The notes under the pieces: model-generated | The model's database searches: none | The model's input: only the letters and a program-made list of their open reading frames with translations | Told to the model about the DNA's origin: nothing | Origin: Microplitis mediator | Taxonomy: Eukaryota; Arthropoda; Insecta; Hymenoptera; Braconidae | Direction of reading: 5' to 3' | DNA: 64,000 nucleotides | Assembly (NCBI RefSeq): GCF_029852145.1 | Contig: NC_079972.1 | Span: 11,840,986-11,904,985 of the forward strand | In this document: one piece after another, positions 62,487 to 64,000 of the stretch | How the letters are laid out: every line of letters begins with the position of its first letter | Position numbering within the stretch: the first letter of the stretch is position 1 | Position numbers and translations under genes: made by a program

Positions 62487-64000
62487 AACTTATAAGTTAG
62501 CTCATATATATTTATATCTGTAACATATATGTTTTAATATATGTTCACCATATATGATATTTTTATGCGGGTATCCGGTTGTGGAATTAAATTATTGTAA
62601 CGAAATTTCGAAAAAAAAAATATAAAAAAATTAGCTGGTTTATTTTATCATAATGACAATGGATTCCAATTACTACAACACGATTATTCGATTTGTTGGA
62701 CACCGTTCAGCACGTGATATAAATCCACGAGCAAGGGTATCGGTTGTGTTTCTATCATATATGTATCAGTAATCGGAAAAATATTATGATAACCCAATTG
62801 AACAATCTGACCAACCTCTGTAGGGTATATCGAATCATCGTTATCGGAAATGGGATTTACGATGGCGCAAAAAAAATATTTTTTTCCTCAATTCCGTGTG
62901 GACTGAGTGTTATAGCGCCGCCTAATCCTGTAACTGAATTTATAAAAGACTTTTCCATTATTCGGTAAATCTATGGCACCTTCATTTTATCCACTCATAT
63001 AAATATACATGTACATATATTTGTATAAATGTATGTATGTATAATGATGCTTTCATTTTAGCGTGGATTAAAGTAGAAAAGCCGTGTATATTTTAAGCTT
63101 TGAAAAAAAAAAAAAAAAAAAAACATGAAATGAAATAAATGCTAAATAATAAGGGTTTTAATGTGTATGTATATAAATATCCATATGAATGTCCGTATAT
63201 ATGAATGATTAATTATCCCGTGTCATACATAAAATTGCATTTATTGCTGTCACCGATTGCCTATAAAATATTCCTCATCATCATTTATTTATAATGGCAA
63301 TGGCATAACATTTTTCCACGGATGCGTAAACAAAGTAATGATAAATAATGATAATAATGAAATATATTATTCTTTTAATCAAATGAAAAACACGACGATA
63401 AATATTTTGTTTAAAAATTTACAGGGAAAATGGATACAAAAATGGAGAATTTAATTTGTATTAATTTTTATTTATAATTACTAATTACTAATGAACTTTC
63501 GTATCTATATGTGTCAACTTTGAAAGAAAGTTTTTGAATATAAAATTGAAGAAGTAAAAAAATATAAAGGATAAAATGAAAAAAAATTGATAAAAGTTGT
63601 GAATATTGTGCAAATGTTTTTAAAAATACTAAGGATCTGTGAGGATGAAAGTGAGTTGCAAAAAGAGTAAAAAAAGAGAGGGTAAAAGAGGGTCGTGAAA
63701 ACCAAGTCAAACCCTCAGGCGTACTTTTGATGCGTTAGTCGTGAAAATTTCACCCTCTATATTTCTAAATGTGAAATTCGACATAAACAGAGACCCGATG
63801 CGAATAAGTTAAATATATACATATACATACTTTTAATGTATATAAATGTGTAGAATAAGGAAGACTAGAAAATACAAGTTTAAATATTTTGAAACATGAG
63901 AAAACGTTTTAGCCATAATGTCTAAAATAAATAACGAGCTGAGTTTATAAACCAAAAATACTGAGTAAAAACATCCATTATTTTTTTAAGAATCTGTCGG
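62487..64000. other. Non-coding stretch to window end
   Basis: No gene supported. A run of about 21 A lies at 63103-63123. Tandem TATG/TACA DNA lies at 63000-63050 and 63160-63210. Overlapping phenylalanine-rich minus frames near 63468-63710 look like chance. Confidence 0.5.

Noticed and set aside
1..64000. Integrated polydnavirus (bracovirus) segment
   Set aside because: A knottin gene and a pseudoprotease could suggest parasitism genes, but I see no direct-repeat junctions, nudiviral-type genes or virulence-gene families with recognisable domains.
1..64000. CRISPR array, bacterial operon, rRNA
   Set aside because: Nothing of the kind; repeats are inverted or word-like and the gene structure is eukaryotic.

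Overview
The window looks like AT-rich nuclear DNA from an insect, most likely a parasitoid hymenopteran (inference). The reasons are two small intron-containing genes for secreted proteins with introns of 75-76 bp, an arthropod TATA-initiator arrangement, a decayed LINE, and a dense load of short inverted-repeat elements. There are no operons, rRNAs, convincing tRNAs or CRISPR arrays. Most open frames of 60-150 codons are chance frames or lie inside repeats.

Two genes can be supported base by base. The first (9244-11477, + strand, three exons) encodes a 248-residue secreted protein of the trypsin fold in which all three catalytic positions are replaced, so it is a pseudoprotease (serine protease homologue). 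The second (30802-31756, - strand) has a TATA box, a non-coding first exon and two coding exons. It encodes a 68-residue precursor with a signal peptide and a six-cysteine inhibitor-cystine-knot framework. Both products are predicted to be exported; venom or immune roles are inferences.

The rest is mobile-element debris and gene-poor DNA. A degenerate LINE reverse transcriptase (26391-27560, - strand) is split by a 466-bp element whose TA target duplication can be read directly. At least ten non-autonomous elements share ends of the type CAC(G/T)G...A-run, mostly at TA (some at TG or CA), yet have unrelated interiors, each built from its own short self-complementary word. Several are nested: 21506-21818 inside 21310-21937; 53091-53529 inside 52985-53851; and a three-level stack at 32156-33200. 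Other families end in CCCGAGTC (60442-60997, 62025-62484), GGGTGGCCAC (2630-3487), GGGGCAAA (31184-31674, 32156-33200) and a 39-bp terminal repeat (18-491). A probable solo LTR with a 4-bp target duplication is at 45164-47064.

Layout: 0-12 kb repeats plus the pseudoprotease gene; 12-16.7 kb plain non-coding DNA; 16.7-17.7 kb an ATGGCCAT-rich satellite with two inserted elements; 17.7-26 kb mostly non-coding with nested elements at 21.3 kb; 26-34.6 kb LINE, knottin gene and stacked elements; 34.6-53 kb almost free of visible elements except the solo LTR; 53-55.6 kb two large foldback insertions; 55.6-64 kb plain DNA with two CCCGAGTC elements.
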